A DNA stretch of 64,000 bases from Thermodesulforhabdus norvegica (GTDB taxonomy: Bacteria > Desulfobacterota > Syntrophobacteria > Syntrophobacterales > Thermodesulforhabdaceae), in assembly GCF_900114975.1 (NCBI RefSeq), contig NZ_FOUU01000008.1, positions 43,162 to 107,161 on the forward strand, read 5' to 3'. Below are positions 1 to 13,472 of the stretch, piece by piece. Every line of letters starts with the position of its first letter. Within the stretch, counting starts at the first letter, position 1. A model generated the notes under the pieces. It saw nothing but the letters and a program-made list of their open reading frames with translations. It did no database searches and was not told where the DNA came from. The position numbers were made by a program, and so were the translations under genes.

Positions 1-1497
<1,497 letters not shown>

Positions 1498-1613
1498 CGC
1501 ACTTAATACCACACTTTTTTGATTGCATTCGGCGACGAGACAGAGGTCCGTATCCTTTGTTTGAAGTTGCAGGAATCAGGCTGGCCCGGGCATTCTCGCG
1601 ACCCACAATATAC

Positions 1614-1627
1614 TTAGCAATGCCTAA
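1614..1627. promoter_or_regulatory. Imperfect TTAG..CCTAA palindrome (candidate metalloregulator operator)
   Basis: TTAGCAATGCCTAA resembles the better palindrome at 1680-1693 and lies just upstream of a plus-strand TTGACA. DtxR/IdeR/MntR-family operators share TTAGG-N-CCTAA ends; assignment to that family is inference. Confidence 0.35.
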
Positions 1628-1640
1628 ACACATTTTATCC

Positions 1641-1669
1641 TTGACACCCGTTCTGGAGTCGTATATCTA
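1641..1669 (+). promoter_or_regulatory. Candidate plus-strand sigma70 promoter without an obvious gene
   Basis: TTGACA (1641-1646) is followed after 17 bases by TATCTA (1664-1669), or after 15 by TATATC. It lies between two TTAGGC-type palindromes. No recognisable gene follows on the plus strand. Confidence 0.4.
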
Positions 1670-1679
1670 CAATGCCGAG

Positions 1680-1693
1680 TTAGGCAAGCCTAA
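1680..1693. promoter_or_regulatory. TTAGGC-AA-GCCTAA palindrome (candidate DtxR/IdeR/MntR-type operator)
   Basis: TTAGGCAAGCCTAA has perfect 6-base arms around a 2-base centre. It begins a few bases after the expected start site of the 1641-1669 promoter, a position where a bound repressor would block transcription. Confidence 0.45.
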
Positions 1694-1740
1694 TGTAATA
1701 ATTGTTCGGGTTCACGTGTGGTAAATGGAGAGAAGGTGAC

Positions 1741-1779
1741 ATGCCCGCCTTCTGTTCCGTCAAAAACGATTGGATCTAA
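1741..1779 (+). other. 12-codon mini-ORF with a good ribosome site
   Basis: ATG at 1741 follows GAGAAGGTGAC and reads MPAFCSVKNDWI before TAA at 1777-1779. It lies downstream of the 1641 promoter and 1680 palindrome. It may be a leader peptide, the stub of a decayed metal-regulated gene, or chance; I recognise no product. Confidence 0.25.
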
Positions 1780-1941
1780 AGCATCTGCTGGAACTAACTA
1801 TAGGGTCACTTACGCCCACTGCCCCTTCGGAAAGGGAAACTGAGTCAATAAGCGGTCTAGGAGGCCTGACAAGCGCGGATATGCCCGATAGAACATCCCT
1901 CGTGAGACTCGTGAGAGCGGAAAATTTCACTGTAGCTGGCC

Positions 1942-2277
1942 TCAAATGTCGGTGGCTACATCGTTTGGTGCGCTTGCCTTCCGGATCGGAGAGACGAAAA
2001 GGGTGAGAGATAGCGCCGCCGTGATTCGAACCCTGTCGTTCGGGCTACAGGCCTCGGTGCTTTCTGCCTTCCAGATTTCTCCGTCAACCAGGATGGTTCC
2101 GCGGTTGCCCGCCCACGTCAAAACGCGGGCCTCCTTTCCCACATAGGAATTCAGCCCCACTAAAGAACGCCGAGACCTCATCTTCCAATACCAGAAAAGA
2201 GGGAAAAGAAAGTGTTCACAGATTTCGATCACCACGATTCCACCTACCACCCAGAGGAATACTTGCTTCAGATCCAT
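1942..2277 (-). CDS. Small membrane protein with NfeD-like C-terminal domain
   Basis: A 111-residue protein of unknown role. Residues about 6-31 form one hydrophobic membrane segment. The following soluble part (about 45-100), with VGKEARVLT, GTILVDGEIWKAES and LTLFV, follows the pattern of the NfeD C-terminal OB-fold, in which a glycine-rich strand is followed by a conserved Trp. NfeD proteins usually accompany stomatin-like proteins or membrane proteases; none is visible here. It lies 37 bases after the stop of the four-histidine membrane protein at 2315-2893 and is probably co-transcribed with it. The ribosome site is weak, and the tail after the domain is not recognisable. The domain call is moderately sure; the function is not known. 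Confidence 0.6.
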   Translation of the reverse strand: MDLKQVFLWVVGGIVVIEICEHFLFPLFWYWKMRSRRSLVGLNSYVGKEARVLTWAGNRGTILVDGEIWKAESTEACSPNDRVRITAALSLTLFVSPIRKASAPNDVATDI

Positions 2278-2314
2278 TGTGGTTTCAGTTCCCTGAAGCC
2301 ACGCATGAGTTGGA

Positions 2315-2893
2315 TCAATCCAACATCTGGTGGCCCACCCAAAGTAGCATGAAGAGGATCACAACCACCGCCGGACTCGTGTGCAGGGTTCGAGCGGTCT
2401 TGATGAGGGACGGAAAACCCAGTCGGAACTTCATCAAGAGTCCGAGCAGAGCAAATCCCAGGAGAAGAGCGAGGGCCCATTCGGGCAAGCTGGTGGACCT
2501 ACACCGTGAGAGCACGAAATGCCATAGGGCAATACCCAGCGCCGAAAGATTTCCCACGTAGTGAATCGGCATCAGGCGCCTTCTATTGAAGGTATAAAAA
2601 TCCGCCCATTTCTTGCGCGACGTACTGGATCGGCTACGCTTCAACATGTGCCTGGCGGTGAGTGCCAAGACGGCAGGGATGTTGGCAATGGCAAAAAGCC
2701 AAGCCGCCGTTTCTCCGGTTGCTTCGTTTCCGTGGTCCTCCTCTTGAAAAAGCCCTTTTTCTTCGATCTCCCGCTCGAAGAATCTTTGTTTTTTGGAGTG
2801 ATCATGATCTGCACGGGCTCCTGAGACAAAAATAACCGAAAGCAGGCAGGCCCAAGGAAGCACCCACTTTCTGAAACAGTTCCTGACCATCAT
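2315..2893 (-). CDS. Exported/membrane protein with four helix-borne histidines (possible b-type cytochrome)
   Basis: A 192-residue protein I cannot name. Residues 1-28 look like a signal peptide, followed by a charged, His-containing soluble segment (29-60) and four hydrophobic segments at about 63-80, 108-128, 138-156 and 172-190. Histidines 111, 125, 171 and 188 lie in or at the ends of the last segments, a pattern seen in proteins that hold b-haem between helices, such as ferric-reductase-like or cytochrome b561-like domains. Haem binding is inference. GGAGG stands 6 bases before the first ATG; the second ATG (residue 2) is equally possible. The NfeD-like gene follows. A role in membrane electron transfer or metal reduction would fit but is unproven. 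Confidence 0.5.
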   Translation of the reverse strand: MMVRNCFRKWVLPWACLLSVIFVSGARADHDHSKKQRFFEREIEEKGLFQEEDHGNEATGETAAWLFAIANIPAVLALTARHMLKRSRSSTSRKKWADFYTFNRRRLMPIHYVGNLSALGIALWHFVLSRCRSTSLPEWALALLLGFALLGLLMKFRLGFPSLIKTARTLHTSPAVVVILFMLLWVGHQMLD

Positions 2894-3310
2894 CTTTATC
2901 CTCCTTGCTTAAGTCGGGCTTATGCCAGGCTCGCCAAGATGCATGTCCGTGAACGGCGCAAAAAGCCCGGGTGTTTTCCGAAAAACCCGAGGGAGAAGGC
3001 CCACATTCACGAAAGGTCAAGAAAACTGGGTTCATCTCAACCCATTTTATCCATTCCGGCAGGTGTGTCCGCCTCCTTGGTTCTCTCCTGGGAAAGCCCA
3101 ATCAATCCTTGAGCAATGCAAAAAAGAGATGCCAACCCGACAGACAGTTATGACCGTACTGAAAAGGGTCAGAAGAATCGGAAAGAAAGGCTCTAAGCAA
3201 CGATCGGCTGTGTGCGAGGTGCTACGGCTACAGCAACAACCCCTGGATCCTGGCATCTTCCAAAAAAGGTGGATAATTGCCACACAGAACCATCCTGAAT
3301 CAAAAACGAA
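2894..3310. other. Intergenic region without a supported gene
   Basis: About 400 bases upstream of the four-histidine protein. Open frames on both strands look like chance. On the minus strand an inverted repeat with CGGGT...ACCCG arms (about 2967-2995) is followed by GGGCTTTTTG and could be an attenuator or terminator ahead of the 2893 start. I see no clear promoter. Confidence 0.4.
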
Positions 3311-3339
3311 AAGGACTTAGCCCTCAACGCTAAGTCCTT
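3311..3339 (-). terminator. Rho-independent terminator downstream of tRNA-fMet
   Basis: A perfect 10-base inverted repeat (AAGGACTTAG / CTAAGTCCTT) with a 9-base loop. Reading on the minus strand it is followed by TTTTCGTTTTTG, so it ends transcription of the tRNA. Confidence 0.75.
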
Positions 3340-3347
3340 AACTTCCC

Positions 3348-3424
<77 letters not shown>

Positions 3425-3438
3425 TCACGACATTAACC

Positions 3439-3467
3439 TATATAACTCGCACCCTTTATGTTGTCAA
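3439..3467 (-). promoter_or_regulatory. Promoter of tRNA-fMet
   Basis: On the minus strand TTGACA (3467-3462), 17 bases and TATATA (3444-3439) form a near-consensus sigma70 promoter. The -10 ends 15 bases before the tRNA 5' end at 3424. Confidence 0.8.
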
Positions 3468-3478
3468 CAGGGTTGAAT

Positions 3479-3697
3479 TCATACGGCAACGACCTCGGTA
3501 ACCTCGGGGACCTCCTGCTTGATGATTCGCTCAATGCCCGACTTAAGAGTCATCTGACTCATGGGACAGCCGTGGCACGCACCGGTGAGGCGAACCTTGA
3601 CGGTTGACCCTTCCACGTCCACCAGTTCCACATTGCCACCGTCTCTTTGAAGCATAGGTCTGATTTTCTCAAGCACCTTTTCGACCTTTTCCTTCAT
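3479..3697 (-). CDS. NifU C-terminal-domain (Nfu-type) Fe-S scaffold protein
   Basis: A 72-residue cytoplasmic protein made only of the NifU C-terminal domain. Such proteins assemble or carry a [4Fe-4S] cluster and hand it to target enzymes. The pattern [13 protein letters not shown] followed by [15 protein letters not shown] places the two cluster-binding cysteines at residues 41 and 44 (CxxC). The length is typical for stand-alone Nfu proteins of anaerobes. The ATG follows GGGAGGAAACGGG, a good ribosome site. It is the last gene of a minus-strand run and is followed by the tRNA-fMet promoter. The many Fe-S proteins coded nearby (HdrB, HdrC, PurF, NadA) are plausible clients, but that is inference. 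Confidence 0.92.
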   Translation of the reverse strand: MKEKVEKVLEKIRPMLQRDGGNVELVDVEGSTVKVRLTGACHGCPMSQMTLKSGIERIIKQEVPEVTEVVAV

Positions 3698-3764
3698 CCC
3701 GTTTCCTCCCAGAAGTTTTTTTAGGTCTTTAAGTTAATCACGAAGCACCTGAAGGGCAATGGGA

Positions 3765-5492
3765 TTATCTCTTTGCCTTCTTCAGGTTAAGGTCGTAGGC
3801 AAACATCACCGTCTCGGTTTTCCAGATCGCGACGAGGTCTTTACCGAGAACAACGGAAACAAGAAGCTCGGGGACACCATTCGAATCCGTGTCGGCCAGA
3901 CGAATGCTGGTAACCATGCCGCCCAATTCCCTGGTCGCCCAGTTTTCGATAAGTCCTACCTGATCCCAGGAAAGAGAAACGACCTGACCGCTTTCGTAGT
4001 ATTTAAAGCCCGCAGGCAAAAATCTGCTGTAGTCCGGTGAACGATTAGCAACAATTTCCTTTATGCCGTCTCCGTTCAAATCGGTAACGATTATGGGTGT
4101 TGGAATGTAATAATAGTCAATGGCATTATATCTTGCGTCGGACACCTTTCCCAGGATGTAGTTCGTAGTTGCTCCAAATCTGTGGCGGCTTTTCCACATC
4201 AGTTGACCGTTTGATCCGACAATTGCCAGCCTGTTGTCCGGCAATATAACCACGTACTCTTTAGAACCGTTTGAGTCAACGTCCACCATGGTAAAGTTAA
4301 ATACATTACAGTACTTTGTCGGAACATCGATGGTCCTTGAAGGGTTCAGCCTGTCATTCTGCCACTGCATCTCATAGATTTTGTCGTCAAATCCCCCATG
4401 GGGGTTAGCCTTCTGGCCGAGGAGTATCCTTTCGCCTTCTAAATCCAGAACGTTTAGAAAGTAAGGGATGTCTTTTTCAAGCTCAACCAGGTTTCCTCCG
4501 TCCCATTTAAGGATCAGGGAAGATGGCGTGCTGAATTCAGACAGAGCCTGAGCCATTGAGTCGTACATGCCTCCTACCGTCAGATTCTTCTTCTTCATGG
4601 CCGATACGATGATCTCAGCGGCTCCGTCTCCGTCCACATCCTTAAGGGAGCACCAGATGAAACGTTGCATTTTGGAGGCTTCGTGGGTTGCAATGGTCTT
4701 CAGCCCGGCACCCTGGCGTACGAAGACCGATACCCGTTCATAACTTGCCGTAACTATTTCCTGCCTGCCATCTCCGTTCAGATCACCTACATCCATTCCC
4801 AGGATCCCCTCTCTTAATGTCTGACTTCTCCAGACACCGAGATTCTGTAACACTTCTTCGGGGGTAATCTCTATAAAGTTAGGATTAAGGTAGGAAATGT
4901 TTTGCCCTTCCAGGAGCGGATTTATCAGTACGTCAAGAGGCGATGCTGGTTTTTGTGATTCTGCTGCTGCCTGGGCTATTGCAGCATTGTTTTGACCTGC
5001 CGTTGCAAGGCCCGATATTGCGGAGGTTATATTGGAAGCCATCAAGTTTATCTGGGGAATGACGTCGTCCAGACTGAGTCCCTGAGCGGTGTATTTTTGT
5101 GGAGGACCGCCTGCTGTCAGATTGTAGAGCCATCCATCAATGCTGACAGATTTTCCTATACCTGTTATGCTTCCTACCAGAAGATAATCTGTTCCCAGTC
5201 GCGATTTCAGTTCAGATCTGGAGGTCTCATCCAGTTCCAGACCCGGGGTTACAGGAAGTTTAACAACCTCATCCAGTGGTAGGGCAACGGTCTTTCCCGG
5301 GAGGGTTAGCCGCGAAACAAGTAGATTCTGTACACCCCTTTGCAGGTAGGACATGTCCTCCGGCGCCTGCATTACGAAACGGCTCACGGCGACCGACTTT
5401 GCCGATTGGGCCGCAAGGCAGACCGGAAGAAGCGAAAAAACAACTGCCCCCACGATGGATATAAAACCGGATAATTTTAAGATTCTCTTCAC
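3765..5492 (-). CDS. Exported FG-GAP/VCBS-repeat protein with a CsgG/FlgO-like N-terminal part
   Basis: A 575-residue exported protein; the specific role is unknown. Residues 1-28 form a signal peptide. Residues about 31-165 include a LLVSRL segment and GTDYLLVGSITGIG, reminiscent of the nucleotide-binding-like fold shared by CsgG, FlgO and TolB N-terminal domains (tentative). From about 230 onwards five Asp-rich loops recur: DLNGDGRQE, DVDGDGAAE, DVDSNGSKE, DLNGDGIKE and DTDSNGVPE. These are calcium-binding FG-GAP/VCBS blades of a beta-propeller. The start is GTG after AGGAGGAGACA. It sits between the CDF transporter gene upstream and nfu downstream. A periplasmic or outer-membrane-associated sensor or scaffold is plausible. 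Confidence 0.75.
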   Translation of the reverse strand: MKRILKLSGFISIVGAVVFSLLPVCLAAQSAKSVAVSRFVMQAPEDMSYLQRGVQNLLVSRLTLPGKTVALPLDEVVKLPVTPGLELDETSRSELKSRLGTDYLLVGSITGIGKSVSIDGWLYNLTAGGPPQKYTAQGLSLDDVIPQINLMASNITSAISGLATAGQNNAAIAQAAAESQKPASPLDVLINPLLEGQNISYLNPNFIEITPEEVLQNLGVWRSQTLREGILGMDVGDLNGDGRQEIVTASYERVSVFVRQGAGLKTIATHEASKMQRFIWCSLKDVDGDGAAEIIVSAMKKKNLTVGGMYDSMAQALSEFSTPSSLILKWDGGNLVELEKDIPYFLNVLDLEGERILLGQKANPHGGFDDKIYEMQWQNDRLNPSRTIDVPTKYCNVFNFTMVDVDSNGSKEYVVILPDNRLAIVGSNGQLMWKSRHRFGATTNYILGKVSDARYNAIDYYYIPTPIIVTDLNGDGIKEIVANRSPDYSRFLPAGFKYYESGQVVSLSWDQVGLIENWATRELGGMVTSIRLADTDSNGVPELLVSVVLGKDLVAIWKTETVMFAYDLNLKKAKR

Positions 5493-5577
5493 TGTCTCCT
5501 CCTGCTATTTCGCCTTTTAGCCCGGCACTCACGCCGGTTTTATGCTATCATAAACAATCAGGGCCAGGAAGCTTTTC

Positions 5578-7038
5578 CTAATTATCACTTTTCCCTCGAG
5601 CAGATTCTTTTGGCATTTCTTTTGCGAGACAAGCCTGGCGGAAAAGCCAGCCGGCCCATATTATGAGGCCAATGTCCCGCAACACATCGAGCCACATTTC
5701 TAATTGTGATGCCTCACTCTGGTCGGTCGTGAAACACCCACAGCTTATATCGATCCCGCGGATTATGTTGGCTACAATCGCCCCCGTGAAAACGATCAGA
5801 AGGGCAATGGAAATCAGCAAACTGCCTCTCGTGAAGATGCCGAAAATGAGGCTCAACCCTGTAAAGAGCTCAATCCAGGGAAGTATGATTGCCACGATGT
5901 TGATAAATTCATCAGGAAGTATCATGTAGTTGTAAACCACCTCTGCAAATTCCCTGGGATTAAGGATCTTATCATAGGACGCCCATACGAATACTCCCCC
6001 AAAGGCGATCCTCATAAGGGTTCCGAATATACGAAACCCTTTACTCCTCGGCGATTTGGGCTCCTCGTTTTCGAGTTCATCCGGGTTTCCGGGCGCAGAG
6101 GTGCAGGAAAGTTCGCAGAGAAGACTTCCATTTCCGCACTCTTCCGCTTCAAACTGCAATACCGGGTGGTTAATGGCGAACCTTGATGCCAGCATATTCT
6201 CAATGCGCTCTTTGGTCTCTCGAAGCTCACTTATTCTGGTATCGGGAACTACAACATGGCATGAAAAGGCCGTCACACCGGGACTTATCGACCAGGCATG
6301 AAGGTAATGGGCACTTATCACGCCCGGGACGTTTTCTATAGCCCTCTTTACTTCTTTAAGGTCTATGTGTAACGGCACGGCATCCATGAGGACCTGAATC
6401 GATTCTTTGAGAATTTGCCAGCAGTTCCGCAAAATGAAAATGACGATAACCAGAGATATTAAAGGGTCGAGCCAGAACCAGGGTCGGATTGTAATTGTCA
6501 GGCCCACGATCAGAACTCCCACAGAGGTGAGCATGTCCGCAACCATGTGGAGAAAGGCTCCTCTGATGTTAATGTTGCCTTCGGCACCTCTGCTGAGAAT
6601 CCAGGCCGATAATCCGTTTCCGACAATTCCGAGAAGAGCCAGCCAGATTACCAGAGAACCAAGCACGACGCCGCCTTGCATGAATCGTTCAAAGGCTTCC
6701 TTTACTATGAAAGTGCAGGCCAGCAGGAGCAGAATGACGTTTGCACAGGCCGCAAGGACTTCAGCTCTTTTGAAGCCAAAAGTATGTGTTGCGCTTGCTC
6801 CTCTGGATGCAATTATCAGGGCTACGTAAGAGATTATCAGCGACGCAAAGTCACTGAGGTTATGTGTGGCGTCGGCGACCAGGGCCATACTTCCGGCGTA
6901 AAGCCCGCCCGCTATCTGAAGAACGGGAATCACCAGGTTAATAAACATTGCAACGAGTAAGCGCTTTTTGTTTCTGGTTGCCTCATCTGTGCTGACGTGA
7001 TGACCCCCGTGGTGGTGAGTGCACGTAATCGCTCCCAT
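5578..7038 (-). CDS. CDF-family zinc/divalent cation exporter fused to a MauE/DoxX-like domain
   Basis: A 486-residue inner-membrane protein made of two parts. Residues 1-300 are a complete cation diffusion facilitator: a His-rich N-terminus (CTHHHGGHH), six membrane helices and the two HxxxD metal-site motifs at H59/D63 and H164/D168, the arrangement of ZitB/CzcD-type Zn2+/H+ antiporters, followed by the cytoplasmic regulatory domain (about 222-300). A linker (301-336) holding several Cys leads to a second membrane domain (337-470) whose four helices, NYMILPDEF, LPWIELFTG and ISCGCF signature match the MauE/DoxX family, often linked to thiol redox. The ISCGCF cysteines are 433 and 435. Ordinary CDF proteins stop near 300 residues, so the fusion is unusual. 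A link between metal export and thiol redox is inference. Confidence 0.88.
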   Translation of the reverse strand: MGAITCTHHHGGHHVSTDEATRNKKRLLVAMFINLVIPVLQIAGGLYAGSMALVADATHNLSDFASLIISYVALIIASRGASATHTFGFKRAEVLAACANVILLLLACTFIVKEAFERFMQGGVVLGSLVIWLALLGIVGNGLSAWILSRGAEGNINIRGAFLHMVADMLTSVGVLIVGLTITIRPWFWLDPLISLVIVIFILRNCWQILKESIQVLMDAVPLHIDLKEVKRAIENVPGVISAHYLHAWSISPGVTAFSCHVVVPDTRISELRETKERIENMLASRFAINHPVLQFEAEECGNGSLLCELSCTSAPGNPDELENEEPKSPRSKGFRIFGTLMRIAFGGVFVWASYDKILNPREFAEVVYNYMILPDEFINIVAIILPWIELFTGLSLIFGIFTRGSLLISIALLIVFTGAIVANIIRGIDISCGCFTTDQSEASQLEMWLDVLRDIGLIIWAGWLFRQACLAKEMPKESARGKSDN

Positions 7039-7064
7039 ATCAGGACTCCCGGGGTTATCTTTCC

Positions 7065-7095
7065 TTGTCTTTTTACGCCCGTTGCATCATATAAA
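7065..7095 (+). promoter_or_regulatory. Weak candidate promoter for nadE-glnB-glnD
   Basis: TTGTCT (7065-7070) and TATAAA (7090-7095) are separated by 19 bases, longer than optimal. They lie between the divergent CDF gene and the nadE start at 7142. Confidence 0.3.
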
Positions 7096-7141
7096 ATCCG
7101 ATCATAGCAAACAACCCAATTCAACGGCAGAGGAATGGCCT

Positions 7142-11782
<4,641 letters not shown>

Positions 11783-11802
11783 TTTTCTCCTGTTACCGTT
11801 AC

Positions 11803-11831
11803 TTGCCCTAGTGGGTAATGATTAGTAATAT
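11803..11831 (+). promoter_or_regulatory. Candidate promoter for the rubredoxin-like and ATP-grasp genes
   Basis: TTGCCC (11803-11808), 17 bases and TAATAT (11826-11831). The expected transcript start is near 11838, 40 bases before the ATG at 11878. Confidence 0.55.
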
Positions 11832-11877
11832 CATAGCAAGATTGAAAGAACTGGTCTCGAAGTGAAAGGAGAAAGGT

Positions 11878-12063
11878 ATGCCTAAATGGAAATGTACCAA
11901 GTGCAATTACCTGATTGATGCCGACGTCGCACCTGACTCATGTCCGTCTTGTAAAGAGAAATGTGAGTTCGTTGATGTAACCTGTTATATTCCGGAATGT
12001 GGTGGTGAGCAGTCGGGAAATGTAAATCCCCAGGTGTTTATTGCCGGCAAGGACAGAGATTGA
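11878..12063 (+). CDS. Rubredoxin-like metal-binding small protein
   Basis: A 61-residue cytoplasmic protein with two CxxC pairs, C6/C9 (WKCTKCNY) and C22/C25 (SCPSCKEKCEF), the pattern of a one-iron rubredoxin-type or zinc-ribbon site, plus additional cysteines at 29, 36 and 41. The CYIPECGG...GNVNPQVF tail is one I associate with a small rubredoxin-like family of sulfate-reducing and syntrophic bacteria; its function is not established. It starts after GAAAGGAGAAAGGT and has its own promoter. The ATP-grasp gene begins 13 bases after its stop and may be co-transcribed. Electron transfer or metal storage are possible roles; neither is shown by the sequence. Confidence 0.75.
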   Translation: MPKWKCTKCNYLIDADVAPDSCPSCKEKCEFVDVTCYIPECGGEQSGNVNPQVFIAGKDRD

Positions 12064-12076
12064 TTTCCTGTGCTCC

Positions 12077-12916
12077 ATGACTGTACGCCGTAGTGTTGTC
12101 GTATCTTATCATCCGGTCATCGAAGGAGATGTGAATCTCATCCTTGCAGACAGATCCATTGGTGAAGAAGATATTTACTGGTTAAGACGCGCAAAAGCTG
12201 TGATATTACCTCAGGGCTGTCGACCGGAATTGTATTTTACGGCCCTGAGGTATTGCCCCAACGTTTTTCCGGATTACCGCGCCAGGTTCTTATATCCGGG
12301 CAAGACGGGCCAGATACGTCTTTTCAGGCTTTTGGGAGTGCCTCATCCGAAAAGCCGAATTTTCGGTTCACTTTCGCTGTGCCCGAAATGGTTCTGGAGG
12401 GGTCTTGAATACCCGGTCGTCGTCAAGTCGTCCTGGGGAGGGGAGGGTAGCAATGTGTATCTCCTCAAATCACCTGATGATGCAGATAAGATTCTGGAAG
12501 AACTTTACCGTATGGAAAGGGCGGGCTGGCCCGGTTTTTTGGTTCAGGACTATGTTGAAGCCGAAGGTCGGGATCTAAGAGTGGTTGTCGTCGGACATGA
12601 ATTTTTTTGTTACTGGCGGGTGGGGAGATCGGAGACCGAATTCCGGTACAACCTGGCCTGTGGTAGCAGGATAGAATACCCGGCCGATCGCCGTGAGGTA
12701 ATCAGCGCATACAACCTGGTGAGCTATCTGGTCAGAAGAACGGGAATTAACCTTGCCGGATTCGATATAATCTTTTCCCAAAAGGACTTGGAGCGAAGGA
12801 ATCCACTCTTTCTGGAAATAAACTACTTTTTTGGGCGCACCGGTCTTGGAGGAAACCAGAAATATTACGAGATCCTTCAGAGGGCCGTAGATAGGTGGCT
12901 GAGCTCAATTCCCTAA
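12077..12916 (+). CDS. ATP-grasp (RimK-like) ligase of unknown substrate
   Basis: A 279-residue protein with an ATP-grasp fold, which joins a carboxylate activated by ATP to an amine or thiol. Visible are the ATP-binding lysine strand YPVVVKSSWGGEGSNVYLL (about 115-133), the VQDYVEAEGRDLRVVVVG strand and the metal-binding FLEINYFFGR near residue 250. The N-terminal 90 residues are not clearly related to a named enzyme, so the substrate is unknown. The ATG at 12077 lacks a clear ribosome site; a TTG at 12041 inside the preceding gene is an alternative. Translation may depend on the upstream rubredoxin-like gene. Its 3' end overlaps the convergent MoaD-like gene by 4 bases. Confidence 0.7.
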   Translation: MTVRRSVVVSYHPVIEGDVNLILADRSIGEEDIYWLRRAKAVILPQGCRPELYFTALRYCPNVFPDYRARFLYPGKTGQIRLFRLLGVPHPKSRIFGSLSLCPKWFWRGLEYPVVVKSSWGGEGSNVYLLKSPDDADKILEELYRMERAGWPGFLVQDYVEAEGRDLRVVVVGHEFFCYWRVGRSETEFRYNLACGSRIEYPADRREVISAYNLVSYLVRRTGINLAGFDIIFSQKDLERRNPLFLEINYFFGRTGLGGNQKYYEILQRAVDRWLSSIP

Positions 12917-13152
12917 CCGCCTCCAACTGCAGGAAAAAGGGCAACCCGTTCGTTTCCTTTCAATCGGGTGTCCGTGCGGGCATGGGTTCCGTCGACCATG
13001 ATAATTTTTACTTCCGATGACGGAATCCCAAGTAACTTCAGAAGTTCCTCCACACTTGCCCCTTCGGGGACTTCTATCGATATTCCCTTAAGCGGATCAT
13101 AGTCCGGATAGTAGCGTCTTAGAGTTGCAGCTATGAATACCGAAACGGCCAT
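12913..13152 (-). CDS. MoaD/ThiS-family small sulfur-carrier-like protein
   Basis: A 79-residue protein with a ubiquitin-like beta-grasp pattern: VSVFIAATLRRYY at the start, VPEGASVEELLKLLGIP in the middle, LKGNERVALFPAVGGG at the end. The C-terminal Gly-Gly is the site that MoaD and ThiS proteins use to carry sulfur as a thiocarboxylate after adenylation by an E1-like enzyme. Here one extra Gly follows the usual GG. No MoeB/ThiF-like or MoaE gene is adjacent, so molybdopterin, thiamine and other sulfur-transfer uses cannot be separated. It is the last gene of the long minus-strand run after minE, 22 bases downstream of it. Confidence 0.75.
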   Translation of the reverse strand: MAVSVFIAATLRRYYPDYDPLKGISIEVPEGASVEELLKLLGIPSSEVKIIMVDGTHARTDTRLKGNERVALFPAVGGG

Positions 13153-13174
13153 TTCGCTTCAGTTACCCCCTTTT

Positions 13175-13459
13175 TTATGCCGATCCTGTTGTTGATTGCT
13201 GTGCGTGCCGGTAAACCCTTTTTACATGTACGTTAGACACGAGAGCGGCGTAGTGTTCGCATTGTTCTATGCTTACCTTTATGGTTCGGTCGTCTATTTC
13301 CATGTAGCGGCTGAGTACCTTTAGAATTTCGTTTTTTATCTCGTCGAGCACTTCCGGTGCGATGCTAAGGCGGTCGTGGAGTAGCACTATCTGCATTCTT
13401 TTCTTGGCCACCTCACCGCTCTTTTTTTCTCCAAAAAAGCGTCGAATAGTGTCAAACAT
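13175..13459 (-). CDS. minE: Cell division topological specificity factor MinE
   Basis: A 94-residue partner of MinD that drives pole-to-pole oscillation so that the FtsZ ring forms at mid-cell. The N-terminal amphipathic stretch (MFDTIRRFF), the MinD-contact strand RMQIVLLHDR (about 21-30) and the C-terminal dimer domain with ILKVLSRYMEID all fit the family. The ATG follows a strong GGAGGAGGGGAAT ribosome site. It is the third gene of the minC-minD-minE order, 13 bases after minD. The last dozen residues (RHAQQSTTGSA) are an unconserved tail. Confidence 0.95.
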   Translation of the reverse strand: MFDTIRRFFGEKKSGEVAKKRMQIVLLHDRLSIAPEVLDEIKNEILKVLSRYMEIDDRTIKVSIEQCEHYAALVSNVHVKRVYRHAQQSTTGSA

Positions 13460-13472
13460 ATTCCCCTCCTCC

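Larger units (their letters stand above)
1498..1941. other. Gene-poor stretch
   Basis: Apart from the promoter, two palindromes and mini-ORF listed separately, I see no convincing gene. Short open frames exist on both strands at about 1760-2006, but they lack ribosome sites and recognisable domains. The stretch could be the remains of a lost iron- or manganese-regulated gene. Confidence 0.4.

Noticed and set aside
1760..2006. Short open frames on both strands between malic enzyme and the NfeD-like gene
   Set aside because: No ribosome sites, no recognisable domains and mutually overlapping; treated as chance frames in a gene-poor stretch.
2010..2060. tRNA T-arm-like stretch (GGGTTCGAATC on the minus strand)
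   Set aside because: It lies inside the NfeD-like reading frame and has no matching acceptor or anticodon stems.
2922..3320. 132-residue plus-strand open frame upstream of tRNA-fMet
   Set aside because: Composition is unlike a protein, it runs into the tRNA terminator hairpin and has no good start site.
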